A stretch of 64,000 bases of DNA from DASWLF01 sp963768765 (GTDB taxonomy: Bacteria; Desulfobacterota; Desulfobaccia; Desulfobaccales; 0-14-0-80-60-11), in NCBI GenBank assembly GCA_963768765.1, contig CAVYJK010000029.1, positions 1-64,000 of the forward strand, read 5' to 3'. The notes beneath the pieces were generated by a model that had not been told where the DNA came from, searched no databases, and worked only from the letters and a program-made list of their open reading frames with translations. Below are positions 45,709 through 56,151 of this stretch, in pieces. Every line of letters begins with the position of its first letter. Within the stretch, counting starts at the first letter, position 1. The position numbers and the translations under genes are program-made.

Positions 45709-46777
45709 AGTTCCGTTCTAAGGCAAGCTCGGCTTTCTTGGCGGTTTCGGCCCGCTTGGCCTTCCACATGCTGCCCAGGATAATGATGGCTCCCATGCCC
45801 AGGGCGAAGCACATACTGAGGAAACTGGCGGTCATCAGAATCTTGGTGGTGGAGTCGCTCACCGTAAGAAGATCCAGGTCTTTCAGGTACGTGGGAATGG
45901 CCAGGCCCCGGCTCACGGCCACGATCAGCATGATGGAGCCCATGACGGTCTTGATCATGTGTTCTTTGACGTAGGTGGTGCCGATGGCGCCCAGCTGCAC
46001 CCCCAGGAGAGACCCGGCCAGGATGATGAGGGTCAGGCGGATGTCCACCATGCCGTGCATGGCCCACTTGACGGTGCCGCCGAAGCCCATGACAAAAGCG
46101 ATTACCAGCTCCGAGGCCGAAGCCACCAGGCCCGAGGCGCCGATGACGTAGATCATGCCCGGCACCCCGATGAAGCCGCCCACCGCAATGGTGGCCGCCA
46201 GCATGCCGGTGGCAAAGCCGATGGGGATGGTGAACCACATGGAGATGCGGACATTGGCGGTCTTGAAGTGCATCATGGGCGGCAGGTTGATCGATTGCAG
46301 CCACTTGGCCAGGGCGCAGACCTTTTCCACGCCCCCGGACTTGGCGGTCTTCCAGGCGTCATAGAAGACGTAGCCGCCCACCACCACCAGGATGACCACG
46401 AAGGATACGCTCACATAGAGGTTCGAGCCGGCCTGGCCCCATTTGGCCAGGATCCACTCCTGGATATTGATGCCCAGCCAGACCCCGGCGCCGGCCGATA
46501 CCGCCATAACCAGGCCCAGCTTGATGTCCACCTGGCCGTACTTCCACCTTTTGTACGCCCCCACCATGGCCTTGGGGAACTTGTGGCACATGTTGCTGGC
46601 CACCGCCACCGTGCCGGGCACCCCCAGGCTCATCATGCCCGGGGTCAACACGAAGGCGCCGCCGGAACCGATGAAACCGCTCACCAAACCACCGATAAAC
46701 CCTACGACGAACAGGAAACTGATGGAAAAGATATTCAAGTCAATAAAATTGACGGTTTGTGCGGCTAAATCATGCAT
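45701..46777 (-). CDS. TauE/SafE family permease (2)
   Basis: 358 residues, two hydrophobic repeats. First half: VVGFIGGLVSGFIGSGGAFVLTPGMMSLGVPG, in which the usual GVGG is GSGG; second half: FATGMLAATIAVGGFIGVPGMIYVIGASG, in which it is AVGG. A lysine- and proline-containing loop separates the halves. AGGAGG precedes the ATG. Downstream is the damaged usp gene (overlapping stop), and upstream is a Usp-transmembrane fusion on the same strand, 51 bases away, so they form one operon whose promoter region holds two TGTTGCA palindromes. Confidence 0.9.
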   Translation of the reverse strand: MHDLAAQTVNFIDLNIFSISFLFVVGFIGGLVSGFIGSGGAFVLTPGMMSLGVPGTVAVASNMCHKFPKAMVGAYKRWKYGQVDIKLGLVMAVSAGAGVWLGINIQEWILAKWGQAGSNLYVSVSFVVILVVVGGYVFYDAWKTAKSGGVEKVCALAKWLQSINLPPMMHFKTANVRISMWFTIPIGFATGMLAATIAVGGFIGVPGMIYVIGASGLVASASELVIAFVMGFGGTVKWAMHGMVDIRLTLIILAGSLLGVQLGAIGTTYVKEHMIKTVMGSIMLIVAVSRGLAIPTYLKDLDLLTVSDSTTKILMTASFLSMCFALGMGAIIILGSMWKAKRAETAKKAELALERNYG

Positions 46778-46827
46778 TGCTCACTCCTCCTGTCAAATAT
46801 TCGAACTCAAGCTTCCAGGGGTTAGCC

Positions 46828-47688
46828 TTAAGTATTGATGCGTAACTGGGGCCGGGGGCGCTTTCTCGCCGTCGGCCGGCTCGTGGACACCCGGGGCTGC
46901 ACCTTCTTGGTGGCTTCAATGCCCAGGAGGGACCAGAGGTTAGAGGCAAAGGCGCCGTGCACAAAAGAAAAAATGAACACCGTGGAAACGGGCAGGGCCG
47001 CATACCAGCCGCCTTTGGTGAAATACTTCATGACTAAGCCCGAATTCAGAAACACCGCGGCGTAAAGGGCCGCGGCGCCCAGTCCCAAGGCAACGGTTTT
47101 CCCCCACAACTTGCTCCTGCTTGCTTCGTGTTCCTTGGCCATAACCTGGTCTCCTTGATATCCCGTAATACTGAAGACTGGGAGAGGAATCTCTCCAGTA
47201 ATTTCCTCGTCCGTGACGCCGGCATCGGTGATGACGAAGTCGATACGCTTGATTTCATGGTTCAGCGCCTTCACCGCCTGGGCCACGTCCTCGAACTTCA
47301 CCACCTGCTCACAATTAATTCCCTGGCTTTTCAAGCCGGGCTCCACCATTTCCCAGGCCGTCCGGGCCTGCCGGGCGAATTTGGCCCGCATCCGCTGGTT
47401 GTAAGGCGAAAAGAACTTCGCGGCCTGATCCAGGGCGGGGTTGACGTTCATGCCAATGATGTCGTAACCCAACCTTTCCGCCAGGCTGGCGGCATAATCA
47501 ATCACGCCCACGGTGAAGGTGGGGCCTTTGCCCACCACCAGGATCTTGCGTCTGACTTCCGGCGGCCGGTCTTTGCCTTCCGGCCCGCCGTCGCCCCACT
47601 CGGCTCCTGACAAAGAAGGCTTGGAGGCCTGGGCCGCCGCCTTCTTACCCGTTTCCGTCTTCTTCATATTTTTCGTAAGTGTCATCAT
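46828..47688 (-). CDS. Universal-stress-like protein fused to membrane helices
   Basis: About 286 residues from the ATG at 47688, with AGGAAGGTGA upstream; an in-frame GTG nine bases earlier is less likely. After a disordered, charged N-terminus the Usp-like domain reads VRRKILVVGKGPTFTVGVIDYAASLAERLG to KRIDFVITDAGVTDEEITGEI and PLPVFSITGY. From about residue 200 two hydrophobic segments (TVALGLGAAALYAAVFL and AALPVSTVFIFSFVHGAFA) follow, then a basic tail (RPTARKRPRPQLRINT). This is not the usual stand-alone Usp; it may tether nucleotide sensing to the TauE permease encoded next to it. Confidence 0.75.
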   Translation of the reverse strand: MMTLTKNMKKTETGKKAAAQASKPSLSGAEWGDGGPEGKDRPPEVRRKILVVGKGPTFTVGVIDYAASLAERLGYDIIGMNVNPALDQAAKFFSPYNQRMRAKFARQARTAWEMVEPGLKSQGINCEQVVKFEDVAQAVKALNHEIKRIDFVITDAGVTDEEITGEIPLPVFSITGYQGDQVMAKEHEASRSKLWGKTVALGLGAAALYAAVFLNSGLVMKYFTKGGWYAALPVSTVFIFSFVHGAFASNLWSLLGIEATKKVQPRVSTSRPTARKRPRPQLRINT

Positions 47689-47852
47689 GGCCGTCACCTT
47701 CCTGAGCTACCTTGTCCTTGACCGCTTCCCAGGGACTTTCACTGGTTTTGCTTTTATAGATACAAGATCCTTGCCAAAATCGCCCTCTGAGCTAACTAAT
47801 TGATATTTAAGGAGTATTTTAAAAAGACCCCCCCTTTACCCCCAGCCGCCGC

Positions 47853-47869
47853 CATTGCACTATGCAACA
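47853..47869. promoter_or_regulatory. TGTTGCA palindrome, copy 3
   Basis: CATTGCA-CTA-TGCAACA in the divergent region between the Usp/TauE operon and the Lon-like gene. A half-site TGCAACA follows at 47875. Confidence 0.65.
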
Positions 47870-47940
47870 GCTTGTGCAACAATATTTTATATAGTAATGA
47901 TATCAATAAGTTATAAATGAGGGCCCTGTTGCGCCCCAAG

Positions 47941-47957
47941 GATTGCAAAACGCAACA
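47941..47957. promoter_or_regulatory. TGTTGCA palindrome, copy 4
   Basis: GATTGCA-AAA-CGCAACA, 82 bases upstream of the -35 element of the Lon-like gene. A half-site TGTTGCG precedes it at 47927. Confidence 0.65.
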
Positions 47958-48038
47958 GACCGCCGCCCAGCTTCCCACCATTGAGAAAATATCTAAGAAA
48001 ATCATTAAATTAAAAAATATGCTCCCCCCACCCTGAAG

Positions 48039-48067
48039 TTGCCGTGCCGGGGATTTTCCTTTATACT
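48039..48067 (+). promoter_or_regulatory. Sigma-70 promoter of the receiver-Lon gene
   Basis: TTGCCG, 17 bases, TATACT, 45 bases upstream of the start codon. Confidence 0.6.
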
Positions 48068-48111
48068 ATAAAGTTGAAGGGATCTTCCTTCCCCCACAGA
48101 AAGGTTGAGGC

Positions 48112-50121
48112 ATGGTTTTTTTCCGGAAGACAGAAGAGGAGCGGCCCAAGGTTGCCCAGGAACTGACGGACCTCCGCGCCGCCATCCAAAGGGCCCAGCT
48201 GCCCGAAGCCATAACCGCCGTGGCCCTGAAGGAGCTGGAGCGCCTGGAAAAGACGGACCCTTCCGTGGCCGAGTACTCCATTGGCCTCAATTACCTGGAT
48301 TACCTGATCTCCCTGCCCTGGACCCGCTTCACCGAGGACAACCTGGACCTGGGGAGGGCCGAACGCCTCCTGGACGCCCAGCACTACGGGCTCAAGCACG
48401 TTAAGGAGCGCATCCTGGAGTACCTGGCGGTGCGCACCCTGTGCAGCCTGCAGACCTCCCAGGTCCTGGTGGTGGATGACGAAGAGATCGCCCGCACCAA
48501 CCTGGAGTACATCTTGCGCAAGGAAGGCCACCAGGTGGCCACCGCGGCCAACGGCATGGAGGCCCTGGAGAAGGTCAAGGCCCAGGAGTTCGACGTCATC
48601 CTCACGGACCTCAAGATGGAGAAGATGGACGGCATCCAGCTCCTGGAGTCCGTCAAGCAGGTGGCGCCCCACACCGAAATCATCATGGTGACGGGCTACG
48701 CCACGGTGAGCTCCGCGGTGGACGCCCTGAAGAAAGGCGCGGCCCACTATCTCTCCAAGCCCATCAAGCTGGACGAGCTCAGGGCCACCGTCCGGGAAAT
48801 CATCGAGAAAAAGCGGCACCTGCAGATGAACCGGGGCCCCATCCTGTGCTTCGCGGGCCCCCCGGGCACCGGCAAGACCTCCATCGGCCAGGCCATCGCC
48901 GAAGCCCTGGAGCGCAAGTTCGTGCGCCTCTCCCTGGCCGGCATGCGGGACGAAGCCGACCTGCGGGGCCACCGCCGCACTTACGTGGGGGCCATGCCCG
49001 GGCGCATCATCAACGAATTGAAGCGCCTGGAAGTGCGCAACCCGGTCTTCATGCTGGATGAGATCGACAAGATCGGCCAGGACTTCCGGGGAGACCCCGC
49101 CTCCGTCCTGCTGGAGATCCTGGACCCCCAGCAGAACAGCCATTTTGTGGACTACTACGTGGACGTGCCCTTCGATCTTTCCGGCGTCATGTTCATCACC
49201 ACCGCCAACGTGGTGGAGAACCTGCCCGCGCCCTTGCTGGACCGCCTGGAGGTCATCTATTTCCCCGGCTACACCTCCCAGGAGAAGATCAACATCGCCA
49301 AACATTATCTGATCCCGCGCCAGCTGCGGGAACACGCCCTCAGCCACCTGGGCCTCGATTTCACCGAAGGCGCCATCGCCAAGATCATCAACGATTACAC
49401 CCGGGAGGCGGGCCTCAGGAACCTGGAGCGGGAAATCGCCATGGTCTGCCGCAAGCTGGCCCGCATCGCCCTGAAAAGCATGGGCGCCTCCTCCGCCCTC
49501 TCCGTGGATGAAAAACTGGTGGAAAAGTTCCTGGGACCCCGCAAATTCACCCATGAGGTGGCCGAAGCCGGCAACCAGGTGGGGGTGACCACGGGGCTGG
49601 TGTGGACCGAGTTCGGCGGCGAGATCATCTTCGTGGAGGCGTCCCGCATGAAGGGCCACAAGCAGCTCATCCTCACCGGCTCCCTGGGAAGCGTCCTCCA
49701 GGAATCGGCCCAAACCGCCCTGAGCTACATCCGCAGCCACGCCGAGCAGTTCAAGCTGGACCCGGATTTCTTCGCCGACCAGGACATCCACATCCACCTG
49801 CCCTCCGGCGCCATCCCCAAGGAGGGGCCCTCCGCCGGGGTCACCATCGCCCTGGCCCTGCTGTCGCTGCTCACCGGCCGCCCGGCCCGCCGGGACGTGG
49901 CCCTGACCGGCGAGCTGACGCTCTCCGGCCGCATCCTGCCGGTGAGCGGCATCCGGGAAAAGATCCTGGCGGCCCAACGGGGCGGAGTCAAGGCGGTGGT
50001 CTTCCCCCAACAGAACGCAGTGGATCTCAACGACCTGGAACCGGAAGTGAAGGAAGGCCTGGAGATCGTCCTGGCCGAACAGATCGAACCCCTGGTGGAC
50101 CTGGTGCTCTTGCCCCTTTGA
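48112..50121 (+). CDS. Lon-family ATP-dependent protease with an inserted receiver domain
   Basis: 669 residues. The N-terminal 115 residues correspond to the helical linker of Lon (QLPEAITAVALKELERLEK, NYLDYLISLPW, HYGLKHVKERILEYLAVRTL); the LAN substrate-recognition domain in front of it is missing. Between this linker and the AAA+ module, where normal Lon continues directly, lies a complete receiver domain at about 117-232: VVDDEEIARTN, phospho-acceptor D166 in LTDLKM, T194 in MVTGYA, K216 in LSKPIK. Walker A is GPPGTGKTS (249-257), Walker B VFMLDEIDK; the catalytic Ser is in KEGPSAG (S574) and the catalytic Lys in GIREKIL (K617). All catalytic and receiver residues are present. Probably cytoplasmic proteolysis gated by phosphorylation; the cognate kinase is unknown. 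Confidence 0.92.
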   Translation: MVFFRKTEEERPKVAQELTDLRAAIQRAQLPEAITAVALKELERLEKTDPSVAEYSIGLNYLDYLISLPWTRFTEDNLDLGRAERLLDAQHYGLKHVKERILEYLAVRTLCSLQTSQVLVVDDEEIARTNLEYILRKEGHQVATAANGMEALEKVKAQEFDVILTDLKMEKMDGIQLLESVKQVAPHTEIIMVTGYATVSSAVDALKKGAAHYLSKPIKLDELRATVREIIEKKRHLQMNRGPILCFAGPPGTGKTSIGQAIAEALERKFVRLSLAGMRDEADLRGHRRTYVGAMPGRIINELKRLEVRNPVFMLDEIDKIGQDFRGDPASVLLEILDPQQNSHFVDYYVDVPFDLSGVMFITTANVVENLPAPLLDRLEVIYFPGYTSQEKINIAKHYLIPRQLREHALSHLGLDFTEGAIAKIINDYTREAGLRNLEREIAMVCRKLARIALKSMGASSALSVDEKLVEKFLGPRKFTHEVAEAGNQVGVTTGLVWTEFGGEIIFVEASRMKGHKQLILTGSLGSVLQESAQTALSYIRSHAEQFKLDPDFFADQDIHIHLPSGAIPKEGPSAGVTIALALLSLLTGRPARRDVALTGELTLSGRILPVSGIREKILAAQRGGVKAVVFPQQNAVDLNDLEPEVKEGLEIVLAEQIEPLVDLVLLPL

Positions 50122-50147
50122 TCCCAAGCTTGATCCAGGAGCAGGCC

Positions 50148-51710
50148 GTGACCAAACTTCCCGTTTCCGCCTCGTCGGCGTCTCTGCCCGCAGCCAGAAG
50201 AGCAGATAAGTCGACCGGGAGCGCCTGGAAAAAACCGGAACTACCGGTGCTGCTGTTCCTGGGCCTGCTCCTGGTCCTACTTGCTCTGCCCCAAAGCCCC
50301 ATGCTGCGGGACCTGGACGTGGGCTGGCTGATACGAGACGGCGAGTTCATCCGGCAAAACCACCACCTGCCGGCCGGAGATCTTTACTCCTTCACCAACT
50401 TCGGCCGCCCCTGGATTCTCTACAAGTGGGGGTTCGAGCTTTATTTGGGGGTGCTGCACCACTGGGCCTCTTTGGGAGGGGTGGTCTGGGGCATCGCCCT
50501 CACCATTGCCCTCACCTACGCCCTCCTTCTCTATTACCTGCTGCGGCTGGGGGTGAATGGCCTGGTAAGCCTCGGCCTGGTGGGCCTTGCCATTGCGGTC
50601 AACATTTTCTATAGCCTGGCCCGCCCCACCACTCCCACTTTCTTGCTGTACACGGTGGCCCTCATTATCCTGGAGGATTACCGACGGGCCCCGGGAAAAC
50701 AGATCTGGGCCTTGCCCCCTTTATTCCTCCTGTGGACCAATCTGCACCTGGGATTTATTGTCGCTCTGGGTGCCGTGGGCCTTTACGGGCTGGCAGCCTT
50801 CCTGGTTCCGGCTACCTTTCGCGGTCCGGGGGCGGCCCGGGATGCCCGGCTCCTCCTGGTGCTGCCGCTATGTGTCGGGGCGGTCTTGATTAACCCTTAC
50901 GGTCTTAACCTGTTGGTTAAAATCTGGCAGCATTCCAGTGACAAACTGGTGACCAGGGGGCTGACCCCCGAAATGCGCAGCCCCAATTTCCATAATGTCG
51001 GACATTTTTTCATTTTCCCCCTGATACTTTTGCTCATCTGGGTGAGGGGGAAAGATTATCCCGGCCGGCCCCTGCTCCTGACCCTGGTCGCCGTGACCCT
51101 GTGGCTGGGGCTCTATTCGGTCCGCCACATCCCCTATTTCAGCATCACCGCCACCTTCCATCTGGGCCATGCCCTCCAGGACTTCCGCAGTTCCCCGGCC
51201 TTACCTTCCCCTGCTTGGGCCAGGCGGGGCTGGGGATGGGCTCTGGCCGGGGTTATTATCAGTTTTCTGTGGGTGGTGGGCATAGAACATCTCCGCCCGG
51301 GATTTTACGGATTTGAACCCAGCCGGGTGCCCCTGGGAGCCACCGAATTTTTGGCCCGGCAGAACCAGGGGTCCCGGCCCTTGAGGATCTTCTCCTGGGA
51401 CGATCAATGGGCCAATTACTTCATTTACCGCCTCTATCCCCGGGCCAGGGTATTCTTTGACACCCGTTTCGATCTTTACGGTGACGCCTTCACCAACAAG
51501 TTTGAGGCTCTGCGGCAGGAGGCCTTAACGAACCCGGAGGTCTTGCGACCCTGGGAAGTGGATTTCCTGGTGCTGAAAAAAAAGCAGCTCAGCCAACGGC
51601 TCCCGGACCATTCCGGCTGGGCCCTGGTTTATGAAGACCGGCAGGCCCTGATCTATCGCCCCCTGCCGACGAAACCGGCGGTGCCCTCCCCCACCGCCGG
51701 CTCCAAGTAA
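50148..51710 (+). CDS. Polytopic membrane protein of unknown function
   Basis: 520 residues from the GTG at 50148 (AGGAG upstream), about eleven membrane helices starting at LPVLLFLGLLLVLLALPQ. It has the outline of GT-C-type or DUF2079-like integral membrane proteins: a first loop RDLDVGWLIRDGEFIRQNHHLPAGDLYSF and a soluble C-terminal part (EFLARQNQGSRPLRIFSWDDQWANYFIY) reminiscent of periplasmic domains of lipid-sugar transferases. No catalytic motif can be assigned with confidence. It starts 26 bases after the Lon-like gene, probably in the same operon. Confidence 0.65.
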   Translation: MTKLPVSASSASLPAARRADKSTGSAWKKPELPVLLFLGLLLVLLALPQSPMLRDLDVGWLIRDGEFIRQNHHLPAGDLYSFTNFGRPWILYKWGFELYLGVLHHWASLGGVVWGIALTIALTYALLLYYLLRLGVNGLVSLGLVGLAIAVNIFYSLARPTTPTFLLYTVALIILEDYRRAPGKQIWALPPLFLLWTNLHLGFIVALGAVGLYGLAAFLVPATFRGPGAARDARLLLVLPLCVGAVLINPYGLNLLVKIWQHSSDKLVTRGLTPEMRSPNFHNVGHFFIFPLILLLIWVRGKDYPGRPLLLTLVAVTLWLGLYSVRHIPYFSITATFHLGHALQDFRSSPALPSPAWARRGWGWALAGVIISFLWVVGIEHLRPGFYGFEPSRVPLGATEFLARQNQGSRPLRIFSWDDQWANYFIYRLYPRARVFFDTRFDLYGDAFTNKFEALRQEALTNPEVLRPWEVDFLVLKKKQLSQRLPDHSGWALVYEDRQALIYRPLPTKPAVPSPTAGSK

Positions 51711-52124
51711 ATTAGAGCCGAGATCCCGAGAAGCTTCCGCCCCGGTGAGGGGGATTTGGGCAAAATGATGGAAATTACAGTATATTTCCTCACCGGCCGG
51801 CCCTCCCCTCTCAAGGGGGTGGGAAGAAAACCGCTAATTAAAGCAAAATATTTCCTGCCCATGAACAGCCGGGGGCTGCTGTTCTATATTTTCTGAGGAA
51901 GCTTAGACCTATTAACAAATTGGTCCAAAGAATATTGAAGCGGATACAGAGGCCCGCCCCACTTTCCCAACCGATTCTATCTATAAAAAGTTATGCAAAA
52001 AAGCCAAGGCCGGAGAAGTCGGATCCCACGGCTCCGTCTTCTCCGGCCCCTTATGCGGGTTGGGAGGGGGGCTTGGGGGAGGGGGTAAGGGCCCTCGGCC
52101 CCTAGCCCCTTCCCCCAAATAGCC
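51711..52124. other. Intergenic region between convergent genes, with hairpin
   Basis: Holds GGCCGGAGAAG and CTTCTCCGGCC arms (52008-52048) and a G-rich/C-rich pair at 52053-52112 that could end transcription from both sides. No coding frame seen. Confidence 0.5.
52008..52048. terminator. Hairpin between convergent genes
   Basis: 11-bp perfect arms, with A-rich sequence on the left side serving as U-tract for the leftward transcript. Confidence 0.55.
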
Positions 52125-53482
<1,358 letters not shown>

Positions 53483-53486
<4 letters not shown>

Positions 53487-54919
53487 GAGGACGCCCTCTC
53501 TGCTTTTGCTTGGGGGGTATAAGGCATGCGGATGGTGAATCTGGTCCCCTCCCCTTCTTTGCTTTCCACGGAGACGTGGCCCTGGTGCTTTTCAATGATG
53601 CCGTAGACGATGGACAGCCCCAGGCCCGTGCCCGCGCCCACCTCTTTGGTGGTAAAAAACGGATCGAAGATCCGGTCCAATTCTTCTTTGGGAATGCCCA
53701 CCCCGGTGTCTTCCACGGTGATGACCGCTTGCCGCTGGCGGCCATCCATGCTGGCGGCGATCTTGATCTCACCCGGGGGCTCTTTGATAGCCTGAACGGC
53801 GTTCATCAGCAGATTCAGAAAGACCTCCTGCATCCTCTGGGCGTCCAACTCCAGGATCAGGTCCCAGGGCACTTCGTCCACGATGTCGATGCCCGGAGGC
53901 ACCTGGCTGGAAATGAGGCGGATGGAACGCCGCACCACGTCTTCCAAAGGAATGGGCTTGAGGGCGAACTCCCGCACCCGGGAGAACTCCAGCAGGCCCT
54001 TGACGATGTCCCGGGCCCGGTAGACCTCCTGCTCCACGTTGGTCAGCATCTTGCGCAAAAATTCCACGTCGCACTGGTTCAACTCTTCCAGGATGATCTG
54101 GCAGGAAGTGGAGATATTGTTGAGAGGATTGTTCAGCTGGTGGGCGATGCCTGCGGTGAGGACCCCCAGGGAAGACATCTTCTTGCCCTGCACCAACTGG
54201 TCCTGGCGCTTTTCCAGTTCCGCCACCATGCGGTTGAAGGCTTCCACCACCCGCTGGGTTTCATCCCGGGTGTCCAGCACCGGCAGCGGCTTGAAGTCTC
54301 CCTGGGCGATGCGCTCGGTGGTGCCTTCAATCACCCGCAAGGGGCGCACGATTTTGCGGATGACGATGTAGGTGAAAAACCCCATGAAGGCCAGGAACGC
54401 CACCACCGAGATTAGGAGCTGGGTCTTGAGCGTATGGATGATTTCCAGGATGCGGCGGCGCTCGAAGGCCACCAGCTGCACCGACAGGTCCACCAGGGAT
54501 TTGCCGAGGCCGCGCAGCTGCTCTTCCAGATTGCGGCGCTCCGCCGGGCTGCGCTCCCCGGACTGGGCCATCTGCTCCATGAGGCCCCGATAGGTCATGA
54601 GCTCGCTCTTGAAGGTGTCCATCTGGGAAGCCACCTTCAGGTTCTGCACGTCGGGGACGATCTGGGCCAGGACTTCCAGGGCGAGGTCGGTGTAACTGCG
54701 GTTCTGCTTGAGATCTTCAACGGAGCCGTACAGCAGGTAGTTCTTTTCGTAGCGCCGGACCTCCAGGACGATTTCCCGCAAGTCGTCGGCAATCTGGACC
54801 ACGTGCTGCTTCAGTTCGATGGCGCGCAAATAATGGTAGGAAAACCCGCCGATGAAGCCGATGGCCAGGACACAGGCGGTGAGGCCCACGATGACCTTCT
54901 GACGTATGTTCAGGTACAA
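53483..54919 (-). CDS. HAMP-domain sensor histidine kinase, partner of the NtrC-type regulator
   Basis: 478 residues from the TTG at 54919 (GGAG upstream, NIRQKVIVGLTACVLAIGFIGG as first membrane helix); an upstream in-frame TTG at 54976 is also possible. Periplasmic sensor of about 150 residues, mostly helical (RRYEKNYLLYGSVEDLKQNRSY), then second helix LISVVAFLAFMGFFTYI, HAMP, HisKA with IAHQLNNPLNNISTS and HATPase with NLLMNAVQAI, DTGVGIPKEEL and GTGLGLSIVYGII. The phosphoaccepting histidine is in AHQLNNP. It is divergent from the third TauE operon, whose promoter region holds a TGTTGCA palindrome. Confidence 0.9.
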
Positions 54920-55107
54920 AGGGAATCTCCGTTCAGCCCCCGGCGGCTGCGGGAACCAAGGAACGGTAAGCAGCAACTGGTCATCATATGCAATTTTGCA
55001 ACACTAACCGGATCCGATCTCCCGGATGCGGTCTTTTCAGGCTGACTCAGGCCGTCGCCGCCGACTTCAGATAGTTCCTCGATTTTTATAGATATTATCT
55101 CAACTTT

Positions 55108-55124
55108 TGCTGCATTTTGCAACG
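55108..55124. promoter_or_regulatory. TGTTGCA palindrome, copy 5
   Basis: TGCTGCA-TTT-TGCAACG, 22 bases upstream of the -35 element of the TauE operon. A right half-site TGCAACA is at 54997-55003. Confidence 0.6.
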
Positions 55125-55145
55125 GAATTAAAGATAGAAAAGAAC

Positions 55146-55174
55146 TTGACACCTTGTGAGATATTTAACATACT
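55146..55174 (+). promoter_or_regulatory. Sigma-70 promoter of the third TauE operon
   Basis: TTGACA, 17 bases, CATACT, 44 bases upstream of the start codon. Confidence 0.65.
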
Positions 55175-55217
55175 ATTCCCCAATTCCGAACCAACTATCC
55201 GGGAGGGAACAGGCAGG

Positions 55218-56150
55218 ATGGAGATTTATCTTCCCATTGCGGGTATAAGCATTAATTTTTTTCTAGTCCTGGGGATCGGCGGGCTGGTGGGGTTCCTTTC
55301 CGGTCTCTTCGGGGTGGGGGGCGGCTTCCTGCTCACGCCCCTGATGATGATGATCGGCATTCCCCCCGCGGTGGCCGCGGCGTCGGACTCCAACCAGATC
55401 GTGGCGGCAGCCTCCTCCGGCGCCTTTGCCCACTGGCGCCTGGGCAACGTGGACTTCAAGATGGGCCTGGTCATCCTGGCCGGTGGCATCACCGGCGGCA
55501 CCATCGGCGTCCAGTTTGTGAAGCTGCTGCGCGCCGTGGGCAACTTCGAGTTCGTCATGAAGGTGGTGTACGTCCTCATGTTGGGCCTGGTGGGCGGCGC
55601 CATGTTCATCGAGAGCCTGCGCACCATCCGCCGCAGCAAAAGCTCGTCAGCCGCAGCCGAGGTGGTCTCGGAGCCGAAGCCGGGGCTCTTCTCCAGGCTG
55701 CCCCTGAAGATGCACTTCGCCCGCTCCGGCCTGCATACTTCGGCCATCTTCCCCTTTGCCATCGGCACCATCGTGGGCATCATGGCGGCGCTTTTGGGCG
55801 TGGGCGGCGGCTTCATCATGGTGCCGGCCATGATTTACATCATCGGCATGCCCACCATCGCGGCCATCGGCACCGACCTGTTCCAGATCGTGCTCACCTC
55901 CGCCAACGTCACCCTGCAGCAGGCCTTTGTGAACAAGACCGTGGACCTCCTGCTGGCCCTCATCCTGCTGGCGGGCTCCACCATCGGGGCCCAGTTCGGG
56001 GCCCAGGCCGGCAAGCGCCTCAAAGGCGAGCAGATCCGCATCCTCCTGGCCATCATCGTCCTGGCTTTGACGGTAAAAATCTTCCTGGACCTGGTCATCA
56101 CCCCCAGCGACCTGGTGAGCCTGGCCCCGGCCAAGGGTGGAGGGCACTAA
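55218..56150 (+). CDS. TauE/SafE family permease (3)
   Basis: 310 residues from the ATG at 55218 (MEIYLPIAGISINFF) with GGGAGGGAACAGG upstream; an earlier in-frame ATG at 55107 would place the promoter inside the gene. Two repeats with GLVGFLSGLFGVGGGFLLTPLMMMIGIP and VGIMAALLGVGGGFIMVPAMIYIIGMP, both with intact GVGGGF motifs. The middle loop carries charged residues (RRSKSSSAAAEVVSEPKPGLF). It is the first gene of a three-gene operon with a TIGR02186-like protein and a usp, and is divergent from the NtrC/kinase pair. Confidence 0.92.
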   Translation: MEIYLPIAGISINFFLVLGIGGLVGFLSGLFGVGGGFLLTPLMMMIGIPPAVAAASDSNQIVAAASSGAFAHWRLGNVDFKMGLVILAGGITGGTIGVQFVKLLRAVGNFEFVMKVVYVLMLGLVGGAMFIESLRTIRRSKSSSAAAEVVSEPKPGLFSRLPLKMHFARSGLHTSAIFPFAIGTIVGIMAALLGVGGGFIMVPAMIYIIGMPTIAAIGTDLFQIVLTSANVTLQQAFVNKTVDLLLALILLAGSTIGAQFGAQAGKRLKGEQIRILLAIIVLALTVKIFLDLVITPSDLVSLAPAKGGGH

Positions 56151-56151
56151 G

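Noticed and set aside
54987..55003. Sixth TGTTGCA palindrome
   Set aside because: Only the right half (TGCAACA) fits; the left half has four mismatches, so it is treated as a half-site.
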